From: Brassica napus
Lineage: Eukaryota; Streptophyta; Magnoliopsida; Brassicales; Brassicaceae
Reading direction: 5' to 3'
DNA: 64,000 bases
Assembly (NCBI RefSeq): GCF_020379485.1
Contig: NW_026014884.1
Coordinates: 704,480 to 768,479 of the forward strand
The position numbers were made by a program, and so were the translations under genes. This document shows, one piece after another, positions 53,232 through 64,000 of the stretch (the stretch's first letter is position 1; each line of letters begins with the position of its first letter). A model generated the notes under the pieces. The model had not been told where the DNA came from and did no database searches. It was given only the letters and a program-made list of their open reading frames with translations.

Positions 53232-54253
53232 TATGAGATTTAAGAGTACTCAGGTTGTATGTGTGTATGAAACCCAAATGGGTAAAGAGAGAGAGAGCTT
53301 GGAAGCGATTTGAGAGAAAGGAAGTTTAATGAGTGTTTGTGTGTCTAAGTGTTTAAGAGATTAGTGACCAGACTGAGAACGTGTATAGATATTCAGGATG
53401 AGAGACTAGAGAGACTAAGAGAAAGTGTTTCAGATTAGAGAAGGAGAAGGGAACCCCCTTACTCACTTAAGGGTTACAAAAACGTCCACACATAGCCTTT
53501 ATATAGGCTTTACAAGTTTGCAATCATAAACCCTTAATCTAATGGCTAAAAATGACTTGAGAATGAATGGCTAGGATGTAGTCTTGGATCTGGTCTTCAC
53601 AATCTTGGTGATGGTCTCTGATTGGCTAAAGGAATCTGGTAAGAGAAGCTTGGATGGTTCAGATTGCCCATGTTTGAAATGGATGGATAAGATGGAGCCT
53701 TGTGGTGTTCCATGGTCAAAAGGTGCTTTACCTTTTGACCAGCTACTTTCCAGCTAGCAACAGGTCACGCCCAGCTCCTCTCTTATCCATTCCCAACAGT
53801 CACAAGCTCAGATAACTCCTCCTTGCTCCCTAAGTTTGCACATTTCCATTTCGGGTCAATCCGGGTAAAGTGATACGGCCTGCTCATCCGTACGGTTGAT
53901 GGTACGGACCTGATGTCCGTACCTCGCCCTATATTTGCACAAGTTCACCAAGCTTCTTCAATAGATGAACCAGATCATGCTTTGGGTCGCCCTAACTTTG
54001 CACGGTCCGTTCGTACCGTCTGAACCTCGGGACGCCCTATCTTTGCACCATCACCCAACTATCTCCAAATGGTGTCTAAGTCCCTCCTGGACTTAAACAC
54101 TATCTTTGTACAGCCTTCATGACTCTTCTAGACTTCTCTAAATCCTCATGAAGCCTTGATAGACAATCTCTTAAGATCTTGTCCCTATCTTTGCACCAGA
54201 CCCAAACTCCTCCATACTTCTCCTTAGGCTCCATTTCACTCTTCAAGTCAACA
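53232..54253 (-). repeat. Element G 5' LTR
   Basis: It is 1022 bp, plus-strand start TATGAGATTTAAG directly after the primer site and end CAAGTCAACA. The GTAC sites are at 53873-53923. A CCTATATAAAGG box (element strand) lies near 53500. Confidence 0.93.
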
Positions 54254-57211
54254 ATCATGAGAGCCAGAACTCTCTTCTCTACTTGTTTCTTCACGCTCAA
54301 GGTTTGGAGTTCTTGTTTCATTCCCCCTTCATGCTCAAGGTTGGAAGTCTGATGATCCGGTGCTGGAGTTGTGCTTCTCCCCCCCTGATGTCCTTGGTTC
54401 ATGTTGATTCCAAGCCCTTCTAGTATCAACCTCAAGGTTTCAGCTCTATCAGATGTAAGATCCTTCAAATCTTCTTGAATCTGCTCTTCATAATATCCTT
54501 TTTCTTCAACAAACTTTACTTCTCTAGATACTAACACTCTCCTTGTGTTAGGATCATAGCACTTGTATCCTTTCTGACTTGATGAGTATCCAATGAACAT
54601 TGCCTTTGAACTCTTAGCTTCTAGCTTGTTTCTTATCTCTCCAGGCACCATCACAAAACACAAACATCCAAAGATCTTCATATGCTCGAGTGAAGGTTTG
54701 TACTGATTCAATACCTCAAATGGTGATTGTCCTTGAAGGATCAGAGTTGGTGTCCTGTTGATGAGATAACAAGCCGTAGCAACTGCATCACTCCAAAACT
54801 TCTTAGGCACATTGGATTGAAACATCATGGACCTGGCTACTTCCATCAAGTGCCTGTTCTTCCTTTCAGCCACACCATTCTATTGTGGTGTATAGGGACA
54901 GCTTGTCTGATGAAGTATTCCATGTTGAGATAGATGTAGCTTGAATGCTTGTCCTGTGTACTCTCCTCCATTATCTGACCTAAAAATTTTTATCTTGGCA
55001 TTGTAATGGTTAGTCACATATGCTTGAAAGTTTTTAAATGCATCAAGTACCCTATCTTTGGTTGGGATTAAAGTTAACCAGGTGTATTTGGATTTTTCAT
55101 CAATGAAAGTTACATAGTACTTATGATTGTCTCTAGAAAGGCAAGGTGCAGTCCAAACATCAGAATGAATAAGATCAAAACATTTTTCATAAACAGTAGT
55201 AGACTTGGTAAAGACAGTTCTACAATGCTTGCCTAAGATGCAAGCTTCACACTCATTATTCTCAAAGGAAACACCTGGCAACATCAGTTTTAAAGCCTTA
55301 TTATGAGGGTGTCCAAATTAGCATGCCACAATGCATTTTTACTTAAACTAGAACCAGAAACAGAAGTAAACGAGCAGCTATAACTAGAAACAGGAGCAAG
55401 ATCTTTGAGCAAATACAATTCTCCTTTAGTCACTGCCTTTCCAATCATCTTGCTGCTTTTAATATCCTGAAACTTCACATCATTAGGACTGAATATGACA
55501 TTGCATTGCAAATCAGTAGCACATTTCTTAACAGATAACAAGTTTGAAGTAAATTCAGGCATATAAAAGGCTTTAGTCTCCTTACCAAACAGTTTAAGAC
55601 TTCCTATTCCTCTAATAGGTATCTTATCTCCATTAGCTATCATCACATTACCATTCATTGGTACAATGTCTTTAATTAAACTAGTGTCACTTATCATATG
55701 ATGAGATGCACCAGAATCAACTACTCAAGGCTTAATGGTATGTGACCTAGCAATATGAGCAAGGATACTAGATGGTTTGAATACATGATCATTCCTAGCA
55801 AAACTAGCCGTTCTAGATTGGTTTAACATCTCAATCACACTTTCATGCATCCTATCAGTTCTAGTTAGATTCTCATCATTCTCTATAGCCGTAGCACCAA
55901 AGGAATAAGCAAATGTGTTACCATGCTCTTTAAAGAGCTTGATGAGAGCATCCAGGTCGGATCTCCTTAGATACTCTTGATCATAGTTCCCACGGTTGCT
56001 TGGGGCTCCAGTGTAGGCTACAAGAGACTTCCCATCACCTCCTTCACGCCCATCTATCTCCTTTCCTTTGCTTGGACCAGCTCCACTCGTTCCATCTGAT
56101 ACATTAGCCCTTGCCTCACGGTCCTTCATGAACTTTGCCGGTTTGAGATGTGGGTGAAGGATCCAGCATTGACTCTTCTTGTGGCCATGCTTCTTGCAGT
56201 GATCACAGTTCCCATTGAACCTCCTCTCCTCATACTTCCCATGCGCAGCAGCCTTATTTGCTTGTGTAGCTTCATTCCCTTCCTCTTGAGTCGCTTGGCT
56301 TGCAAGGGAAAGGTCTCCTTTCTTGGCAAACAACACAATGGAGCCTTGCTCCTTCTGAATCCGCGCACACACATCCTCAAGGTCAGGTAGAGTGTCTTCT
56401 CTAAGCAGGTGCTGGATGAGACCATTATACGCCGGGTTGAGGGTGAGAAGTAGGCCAAAGACCTTGTCTTGCTCTCTTCTCTTGTTGAGCTCATCTGCAT
56501 CTGTAGTGCTTGGCCTTAACATCTCCATCTCGGACCATAGTGATCTGAATCTCCCAAGGTGTTTAGTGAACTCCATATCCTCTTGGACCAGGTTGTTAAT
56601 CGCTTGCTTCACCTCAAACACCCTGCTCAAGTTTGATGTATTCCCATACACCTTCTTCAGTGTGTCCCACAGTTCCTTAGCAGACTCACAGTAGCTGTAG
56701 GCATCTAAGATTGCTGGCTCAAGGGATGCGTGAAGCACTGACATCACCAGCATGTCCTCTTGATACCACTTCTCAGCCGCGTTGCTTGCAGCCTCACCAT
56801 CATCCTCTCCTTGAGTGATGAGTTTTGGAGCTTCTCCGGGGTTGATATGCTTCCACAACCCCTTGCTTCCCACCGTGGTTCTCACCATCCTTGACCATAC
56901 CAAGTAGTTGTTTCCCTTGAAACACACGGCTACCTTCATGTTCATGTTCATCCCACTCTCCATGTTGAATGATGAACTCTCTAAGCTTCAGGAACTCTAT
57001 CTTGAGTTGAATGACTTGTAGAAACCCTCACAGCCTCGATCTTCAACCCACGCAGCTTCAGACAACACACCACAACTAGTCTTGAACTTGAAAAGTACCC
57101 GGAACCTCTCAAACACCCAAGAACACACAAGAGTTTCTTCAAAGCTTCAAACTTGTAACTTCAAAGAATCTCACACGACCTCAGGCTCTCACTAACCTGG
57201 CTCTGATACCA

Positions 57212-57809
57212 TGATAGTTTTAATGATGTTAAGAGTAATCTGAGTGTTTAGAGAAGATTAGAATGAGTTTAGAAAAGATTAAAGTCTGAAATAAGATTTG
57301 GAGTCTAGAGAGAGTTTTAGAGAGACTAAGAGAGACTCATAACTTGCTTGATTGTATTAATGAGAGTGTTTACAACTTTATAAGAGAAGAGACAAGGTTT
57401 TCGTAGCTAAGAGGATAAGGTAAGCATGTGGAGTCAAAGGCCATTTCAAACTTGTCCAATGAGGTGAGCCGCGCGTGTGAGCCTTCATTAGCTGGCTCAT
57501 ACCTTTTGCTTTTCCGTGTCCAGCTGTGCCAGCCTGTCCAAGACTCTCCTTATCCTTTCCAACGGTCTGATCCATCCACAAATGCCAAGGTAACTTCTCC
57601 TCTTTACTTAAGTAACTCGGATAACTTATGGTGAGGTTTGGTGAGCTTTGGTCGATCCTATCTTGTACGGCCTGTCCTGTCATGTACGGCCATGTACGGC
57701 CTTGTACGGACAGGCTGATCCCAAAGCTCCCAAACCTTCCTATCCTTCCTCTTCTTCATTCTACTCAACCCTCATCTCCATTCTTCACTTGACACTCTTC
57801 ATCTCAACA
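57212..57809 (-). repeat. Element F 5' LTR
   Basis: It is 598 bp. Three single-base shortfalls relative to the 3' LTR, near 57395, 57549 and 57642, are all in runs of a single base. The GTAC cluster is at 57664-57710. Confidence 0.94.
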
Positions 57810-57924
57810 GCTATCTCTAGACAAACAAGGAGCAGTCCACACATCTGAATGAACTAGATCAAAGCAATGCTCATAAGTAGTTTCTGATGTTGGAAAAACA
57901 GTCCTACAATGCTTCCCTAATATG

Positions 57925-58443
57925 TAAACACTTTTGTGTATGTAGAGTGATGAATAAATGTCAAGAGATGATTAGTGTAGATTTGGAGATTTAAGAGAGA
58001 CTAAGAGAATAAAGAACAAGAGAGAATACTCAAAACTCCATTAGATTGATTAATGAGAGAGTTTACAACATATATAGAGTAGGGATACATAAAACGTCCA
58101 GGTTCAGTCTAGCTAGGATAAAGCATGTGTAGTCAAAGATGCCTTATTCAAACTAGCCAATAAGGTTCCTCACATGCTTGGGTATCTTGCTTTAGCTTTC
58201 CAGCTGTGCCAGCCTGTCTAAAGCTTTCTTCCCTTGACCAGACCTTATCCAAACTCCTCCTTGCTTATCCATACTCCCCCTGGCGTGTTTCACTCTCCAA
58301 ATAGGTGCAAGGTAACTTCCCAAGTCTTATAACTCAGTTACCACAGTAACAATAAAGTTACTGTGGTAAATCACCAAAGTTACTGCCTGCTCCAAATCCC
58401 TTCCTCTATCCATGTATCAACTCTTCATCTCCTTATCTCAACA
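57925..58443 (-). mobile_element. Solo C-type LTR
   Basis: The 519 bp resemble the C LTR (plus-strand start TAAACACTTTTGTG, end CTTATCTCAACA), including the paired ACCACAGTAAC arms. It is flanked by ATATG on both sides (57920-57924 and 58444-58448), so an element inserted in integrase of B2 and its interior was later lost by LTR-LTR recombination. Confidence 0.92.
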
Positions 58444-59872
58444 ATATGCATGCTTCACACTCCAAGTGACTAAATGACATATTAGGAATTATCAATTCAA
58501 TAGCACGAGCATGAGGATGTCCCAATCTAGCATGCCAAGTAATACTATCAATCTTCTCATAAGTACTACTCAAACACATAGAATCAAAGGGTTTAGAGAT
58601 CTTAGCCAATTGGAGCTGATATAGATTATTCTTGCTGTCTCCTCTCCCAATGACCCTTCCAGTCTTCAAATCTTGGAACTCAACATCATCTGGCCTGAAT
58701 ACTACTTGACAGCCAAGATCAATTGTGGCTTTCCTCACAGATAGCAAATTTGAAGCAAACTGTGGCATGTAGAAGGCATCTGAGTCTTTATCAAATAGCT
58801 TGAGCTTTTCAACTCCTTCTATTGGAATCCTATCACCATTAGCTATCATCACACCCCCAGTGGCTTTCTTTACATCACTCATTAAGCTTCTATCACTAAT
58901 CATGTGATGACTTGCTCCAGAATCAACAATGATGGGTTTGTTGGATGTGGATGCTTTGGCAGGAGCACCTTGTCTCCGGGTCGTAGCCAAAGCATACACA
59001 TACTTGACAAACTCATCCCATTCCTCCTTTGTGACACGCTCATCTGCTCCTTTGGTCTCTAGCTTCCTCATAACCCCACTGCTCTCTACAGATTCTCCCA
59101 TGTAAGCTGAGTAGAAACACTCTTCTACTTGCATACTCTCCTTGATACCCTTCCTCCATAATCTGCTCATCATGACCCACATCTTAGAAAGTTTTCTCAA
59201 CTTTCCCTTCTTGCAGCTTGTACCTCTCTTCCATCTACCTGGCTTCTTGTTTATCTCCCACACATCACAAATGTGTTCAACCAACTCACATATCTCTCCC
59301 ATAAGAAAGCTAAAGATCACATCTTGCTTCCTCCTTCCTGTATGAGTTTTCACCATACCCAACTCTGATTCTACTTCTCTCAGCCTCCACAAGCTGATAC
59401 AACTCGTCCTTCCTTTGTCTTAGACTATAGATCACGCCCTTGGCTCCATGACCCTCCAACCTTGCTGTCTGACCTTCTTCAGCAGCTACCTCCTTTAAAG
59501 GTTCTACCTTTACTTGAATCTCCTTCAAACTTGCTGTCTGATCTTTCTCAGCAGCTCTCACCTTAAAGGCTCTTCCTTTACATGATTACTCCAAATCCCA
59601 CAGCTTTCCAAATTCCAGCTGTCTCTACCAATCTGACCAGATCCACTTGTTTTCTCTCCCTTTCTTCACTTGATAACTTGATCTTGTCTTCATCTCTCTG
59701 CTCACGTTTGACTCCATCAGATGTCCTCAATAAAACCCAGCAAATGAAGAACAGAGCTCAAAACCACCAAGAACACTCAAGAACATCAAGAACAGCTCAA
59801 GAACACAAAACCAGATTTTTAAGAACATGAATAACACACTTCCACCCTTTTAGTAACCTGGCTCTGATACCA

Positions 59873-60341
59873 TATACACTTTTGTGTATTAGAGTGTGTT
59901 TAAGAACAATCAGATTGTTTTGTGTAAGATTAAAGAGATTAAGAGAATAAGTAGAGAGAGAATAGAGAGAATACTCAAAACTCCATTAATTAATTTAATG
60001 TCTCAGATACAAGTTATATATGAAGAGATAAGGATAATACAAAGAGGATTTCGAAATCATAAGCATGTGAAGTCAAGGGATAGGCTGTAAAGATGCTTCA
60101 CATGCTTGGACAGGCTGTAAAGGTGCTTTACCTTTCCAGCTATGACCAGACCTTATCCAAACTACTCCTTCCTTATCCAGACTTCCTCTTGGGCGTGATC
60201 CACTCTCCAAAGGGATGCAAAGTAACTTCCTAAGCTTTTAACTTAGTTACCACAGTCAAACCGAAGTTACTGTGGTAAAACTCCAAAGTTACTATCTGCC
60301 CCAATACTCTTCCTCTATCAATGTATCACCTCTTCTCAACA
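59873..60341 (-). repeat. B2 5' LTR
   Basis: It is 469 bp, begins TATACAC on the plus strand just after the primer site at 59855-59872, and is followed by target copy TGAAC. Confidence 0.93.
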
Positions 60342-61969
60342 TGAACCTCATTGTTCGCAACTTCTTGTGATGTATCTTGATCATGAAGACCTGAATCCTC
60401 TTGGTTTTGCTCTTGCTCACCAGATTCAGTTCCATTCCCCCTCTCATGATCAAGAGGAGTTGTTCTTCCAGCTCCACCACTCTGATTGGGAGACTCCCTC
60501 CTTCCGGTTTCCTGATCCTGGGATAATCCTATCCCGAGCTTCTCTAACAACACTCTCAGTATTGTTGCTTATCAGATGGAGCTTGAGACAAATCCTTCAG
60601 ATTTTCCCACTCCTTTTCTTCATAATAACCTTTTGTTTCAACAACTTCACTTCTCATCTTCTCTAGATACCATCACTCTCCTTGCTTCAGGATCATAGCA
60701 CTTGTACCCCTTCTGAGTGATAGAGTAACCAATGAACATAGCCTTAGTACTCTTTGCCTCCAGCTTGTTTCTCTGCTCTCCTGGAACCATGACATAGCAC
60801 ACACACCCAAAGACACGTAGATGATCAATGACAGGTTTGCTCTTGTTCAACACTTCAAATGGAGACAGATTCTTCAATATCTTGGTTGGAACCCGGTTGA
60901 TGAGATAGCAAGCAGTCTGCACAACATCACTCCAAAAACGTTTGGGACATTTGCATGAAACATCATCGATCTAGCAACCTCCATCAAGTGCCTGTTCTTC
61001 CTCTCAGCTACACCATTCTGCTGTGGTGTATAAGGGCAGCTAGTCTGATGCACAATCCCATGCTTGGCTAGATGATTCTTGAAGGCATTGCTGATGTATT
61101 CACCTCCATTATCTGATCTCAGTACCTTCACAGTAGCATTGTATTGATTAGATACATATGCTTGGAAGTTCATAAATGCTTCTAGCACCCTATCTTTAGA
61201 TGGAAGCAATGTAAGCCAAGTATACTTAGACTTCTCATCAATGAATGTCACAAAGTACTTCTGGCTATCTCTAGACAAACAAGGAGCCGTCCACACATCT
61301 GAATGAACTAGATCAAAGCAATGCTCATAAGTAGTTTCTGAACTTGGAAACACAGTCCTACAATGCTTTCCTAATATGCAAGCCTCACACTCTAAGTGAT
61401 TAAATGACATATTAGGCATGATCAATTCAATTGCACGAGCATGAGGATGTCCCAATCTAGCATGCCAAGTCATACTATCACACCTATCAACAGCACTACT
61501 TAAGCACACAGAATCAAGGAGTTTAGAATTCTTAGCCATTTGAAGATGGTATAGCCGATTCTTGTTGTCTCCTCTGCCAATAACTCTCCCAGTCTTCAAA
61601 TCTTGAAACTCAACTTCATCAGGTCTGAATACTACTTGACAATCAAGATCAATGGTAGCTTTCTTCACAGATAATAGATTTGAAGTGAACTGAGGCATGT
61701 AGAAGGCAGCTGTGTCCTTCTCAAACAGTTTTAGCTTTCCCACTCCTTCTATTGGGATCATAGCACCATTAGCTATCATAACACTCCCTGTTGCAGCCTT
61801 GATCTCACTTATAAGCCACCTATAACTGATCATATGATGACTTGCTCCAGAATCAATCACAATGGGTTTAGAAGCTCCGGATTGTATAGCATGCTTCCTG
61901 CTTGCTGCTAAGGCTTGTACTTGTTCCATGAACACTCTCCATTCTTTCCTGGTGATGCGATCATCAGCT
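60342..61969 (-). pseudogene. Element I, upstream part: end of Gag region, protease, integrase
   Basis: The minus-strand reading starts at the G2 border (ADDRITRKEWRVFMEQ), passes protease DSGASHHM, the integrase zinc site ([14 protein letters not shown]) and core ([13 protein letters not shown]), then breaks near 60945 (one base short in the VPKRFW codons), near 60645 (small deletion and insertion) and near 60569 (one base short). It then reaches the linker and B2 at 60346. It is intermediate between B and C in sequence. The 5' end is cut off by G2. Confidence 0.88.
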
Positions 61970-62992
61970 TGTTGACTTGAAGAGTGAAATGGAGCCAAAG
62001 GAGAAGTATGGAGGAGTTTGGGTCTGGTGCAAAGATAGGGACAAGATCTTAAGAGATTGTCTATCAAGGCTTCATGAGGATTTAGAGAAGTCTAGAAGAG
62101 TCATGAAGGCTGTACAAAGATAGTGTTTAAGTCCAGGAGGGACTTAGACACCATTTGGAGATAGTTGGGTGATGGTGCAAAGATAGGGCGTCCCGAGGTT
62201 CAGACGGTACGAACGGACCGTGCAAAGTTAGGGCGACCCAAAGCATGATCTGGTTCATCTATTGAAGAAGCTTGGTGAACTTGTGCAAATATAGGGCGAG
62301 GTACGGACATCAGGTCCGTACCATCAACCGTACGGATGAGCAGGCCGTATCACTTTACCCGGATTGACCCGAAATGGAAATGTGCAAACTTAGGGAGCAA
62401 GGAGGAGTTATCTGAGCTTGTGACTGTTGGGAATGGATAAGAGAGGAGCTGGGCGTGACCTGTTGCTAGCTGGAAAGTAGCTGTCAAAAGGTAAAGCACC
62501 TTTTGACCATGGAACACCACAAGGCTCCATCTTATCCATCCATTTCAAACATGGGCAATCTGAACCATCCAAGCTTCTCTTACCAGATTCCTTTAGCCAA
62601 TCAGAGACCATCACCAAGATTGTGAAGACCAGATCCAAGACTACATCCTAGCCATTCATTCTCAAGTCATTTTTAGCCATTAGATTAAGGGTTTATGATT
62701 GCAAACTTGTAAAGCCTATATAAAGGCTATGTGTGGACGTTTTTGTAACCCTTAAGTGAGTAGGGGGTTTCCCTTCTCCTTCTCTAATCTGAAACACTTT
62801 CTCTTAGTCTCTCTAGTCTCTCATCCTGAATATCTATACACGTTCTCAGTCTGGTCACTAATCTCTTAAACACTTAGACACACAAACACTCATTAAACTT
62901 CCTTTCTCTCAAATCGCTTCCAAGCTCTCTCTCTCTCTTTACCCATTTGGGTTTCATACACACATACAACCTGAGTACTCTTAAATCTCATA
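61970..62992 (+). repeat. Element G2 5' LTR
   Basis: It is about 1023 bp, TGTTGACTTG to AAATCTCATA. GTAC sites lie at 62300-62350, GTGCAAAGATAGGG copies occur from about 62027 to 62400, and CCTATATAAAGG near 62715 is a TATA-like box. Confidence 0.93.
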
Positions 62993-64000
62993 TGGTATCA
63001 GAGCCAGGTTCATTAGAACTTGGTTCCAGCTTCCCCAAAGCTCAAAGCTCACTCCCATGCCATTTCCAACCAAGAAGAAGCTTCATGTTCATTTGGCTGT
63101 TCAACCTCTTCAAGAAGAAGGTGTGCTCATCAATGGCGTCCAGAAGCTGTTCTTGGTCGTTCTCCACTTCTCATGGTCGTCCTGAAGAAAGAAGGCCATT
63201 GAAGCATGTCCAAGCCATTCCCATTCACTGTCCAAGAAGAAAGGTGAAAGCTTTCAACTTGTACCTGGTATGGCGACTAAAAAATGAGAGAGGAGGTGTC
63301 TTAGGCATGGTGGGTTCAAGAGAAAGGTCCATGAAAGAAGGAGATGTAGGAGTTGACACCAACAGCTCGGATCTTCCCATGTACTAAGGAGTTTCAAGGA
63401 ACTAACACTAGTTCCTTGGCTGTAAGGAAATCTCTTTCTCTTGTATAAAGCTTGAGTGTATGAACAGGTTGTGATGTTGTGATGTGATTGAAAACTTGTG
63501 GATGTTTAAAGATTGCTAGATATGAAATGTTTAGAATCTGTCCCAACATACTTGAAGTTGTGAATGGTGATTGAGAGTTGTAAAGCTTGCCTCGGTTCTA
63601 CAATGATTGTATAGGATACTAGATGTGTCTGATCCTGGTTACTTCATTGATTGAAACCGAGTAGTATAATAAAGCTTAGAGTTGTTGTGCTGCCTTAGGT
63701 TGATGCACGTGGATTCAAGTCTAAGATGCATTTAAGGCAGAAGTTAAAATTGCCTAAGTAACTTGTATTGATCTGTTTAGATCTTGCAATATACTTAGAG
63801 AAATTGCTTGCAAGATTAGACTTGAATAGGTCTTGTGTAATCTTTTGCAATGCTTGCGATATTGGTGATCAACCTTGATGATATTTCAAGGATTGATTCC
63901 AATACCTTTGTGTCTTATCTTTGCTTGAGTTGAGTGGTGTTTGTCAGTTCACAAGAAATGTTCCGTTGCTCACCATCCACCCAATAGAAGAGGAGACTTA
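62993..64000 (+). other. Interior of G2 (non-coding, partial)
   Basis: It aligns with G. A start codon near 63057 (MPFPTKKK) opens a short frame, but G has an extra base there (MPFPNQEE), and another indel near 63168 changes the frame again. I see no conserved protein and no other gene in this stretch. Confidence 0.75.

Larger units (their letters stand above)
48162..54253 (-). mobile_element. Element G: large pol-less LTR element (LARD-like)
   Basis: The element is 6092 bp with target duplication ATCAT (48157-48161 and 54254-54258). The LTRs of 1025 and 1022 bp read TG...TA. The 4045-bp interior has a primer site (53214-53231) and polypurine tract (CTCCCCCTC at 49187) but no Gag, RT or integrase homology. 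The end signals match those of the copia elements, so mobilisation by them is likely (inference). Confidence 0.9.
46297..56963 (-). pseudogene. Gag-Pol of F, broken and split by G
   Basis: The ATG at 56963 begins an intact A-like Gag (NYLVWSRMVRT, knuckle CDHCKKHGHKKSQC). A TGA at 55725-55727 replaces the leucine before the protease DSGAS. Near 55316 one base is missing in the WHARLGHPH codons of integrase. A TAG replaces the second glutamine of PYTPQQNGV near 54877. The integrase C-terminal part reads on to the G insertion. On the other side of G the linker, RT (VYVDDIIITGSD) and RNase H are open to the stop at 46297. F cannot make full Pol but could make Gag. Confidence 0.9.
45556..57809 (-). 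mobile_element. Element F: minus-strand copia carrying G
   Basis: The target duplication is GCTAT (45551-45555 and 57810-57814). The LTRs are 45556-46156 (601 bp, 3') and 57212-57809 (598 bp, 5'), TG...CA; they differ by three single-base length changes only. The primer site is 57194-57211. The interior is split at 48161/54254 by G. Its own sequence is most like A. Confidence 0.94.
30976..59717 (-). pseudogene. Gag-Pol of B2, split and mutated
   Basis: The start codon (plus-strand CAT at 59715-59717) and the family ending TPRS (30976) are recognisable. Pieces: Gag and protease (59717-58449), integrase start, then solo LTR, F and D insertions, integrase core (39564 downward), RT and RNase H (38599 downward), then E, and the RNase H end (31362-30976). 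Relative to B there are single-base or small indels near 59387, 59563, 59610 and 59630, and a CAG-to-TAG stop at 38648-38650 in the linker repeat. The Gag is the knuckle-less B type. Several indels are in homopolymers and could be assembly errors. Confidence 0.85.
30366..60341 (-). mobile_element. Element B2: minus-strand copia holding four further insertions
   Basis: The LTRs are 30366-30833 (3') and 59873-60341 (5'), flanked by TGAAC at 30361-30365 and 60342-60346. The primer site is 59855-59872. Inside lie E, D, F (with G) and a solo LTR, each with its own target duplication; without them B2 would be about 5 kb and B-like. The LTRs differ by about two substitutions and one single-base deletion. 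Confidence 0.93.
61970..64000 (+). mobile_element. Element G2: second pol-less G element, runs off the window
   Basis: It is plus strand, with its 5' LTR at 61970-62992, primer site at 62993-63010, and interior to the window end matching the reverse of G (from 53213 down). The left flank CAGCT should be repeated after the 3' LTR outside the window. Confidence 0.9.

Overview
This window is plant nuclear DNA made almost entirely of nested LTR retrotransposons. I see no complete host gene, rRNA or tRNA gene, or CRISPR array. The signs of a plant are Ty1/copia and chromodomain Ty3/gypsy elements with plant-type Gag and Pol proteins, primer-binding sites matching the 3' end of initiator tRNA-Met, and heavy nesting as in pericentromeric heterochromatin. 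A eudicot, perhaps Brassicaceae, is my guess from the style of the copia families only; no host gene is available to confirm it.

Layout. 1-843: a diverged LTR of the G type (minus strand). 844-1158: the only stretch that may be host DNA, a 176-bp unit and a partial second copy. 1159-18059: a minus-strand copia relic (H) whose 3' LTR is split by a complete Ty3/gypsy chromovirus (1188-10049, target-site duplication GATTC) and by an intact copia element A (10370-16423, TACCA). At 18059/18060 H is joined head-on to a plus-strand copia tail (18060-18480). That tail shares an LTR with full element B (18481-29485), which carries element C (23052-28657, CCACA). 29486-29781 is a fragment of a D-type LTR. 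From 29782 to 61969 runs a minus-strand relic I, split by B2 (30366-60341, TGAAC). B2 in turn carries E (31363-37226, CAAGT), D (39570-45495, ATGTA/CTGTA), F (45556-57809, GCTAT; itself carrying G, 48162-54253, ATCAT) and a solo C-type LTR (57925-58443, ATATG). From 61970 to the window end is a second, plus-strand G element (G2).

Autonomy. A (1492 aa) and D (1507 aa, LTRs with no visible difference) keep complete Gag-protease-integrase-RT-RNase H frames. The gypsy element keeps gag and pol, but they connect in frame only if an 82-nt GT-AG segment is removed. B is open apart from C, but B and C encode a derived Gag without a zinc knuckle. C, E, F, B2, H and I are broken. G and G2 have 1-kb LTRs and about 4 kb of non-coding interior; their primer site, 3' hairpins and polypurine tract match those of the copia elements, so they probably move by copia enzymes in trans.

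Most interesting signals: (1) a pair of RNA hairpins just upstream of the polypurine tract, present in all copia families and in G, with compensatory base changes between families; (2) the putative gag/pol intron of the gypsy element; (3) clusters of CCGTAC (the GTAC core bound by SBP/SPL factors) in otherwise diverged LTRs; (4) six copies of a 14-bp motif in the G LTR, conserved in the diverged LTR at 1-843. All coordinates and counts come from reading the sequence by eye; no alignment or database search was run.
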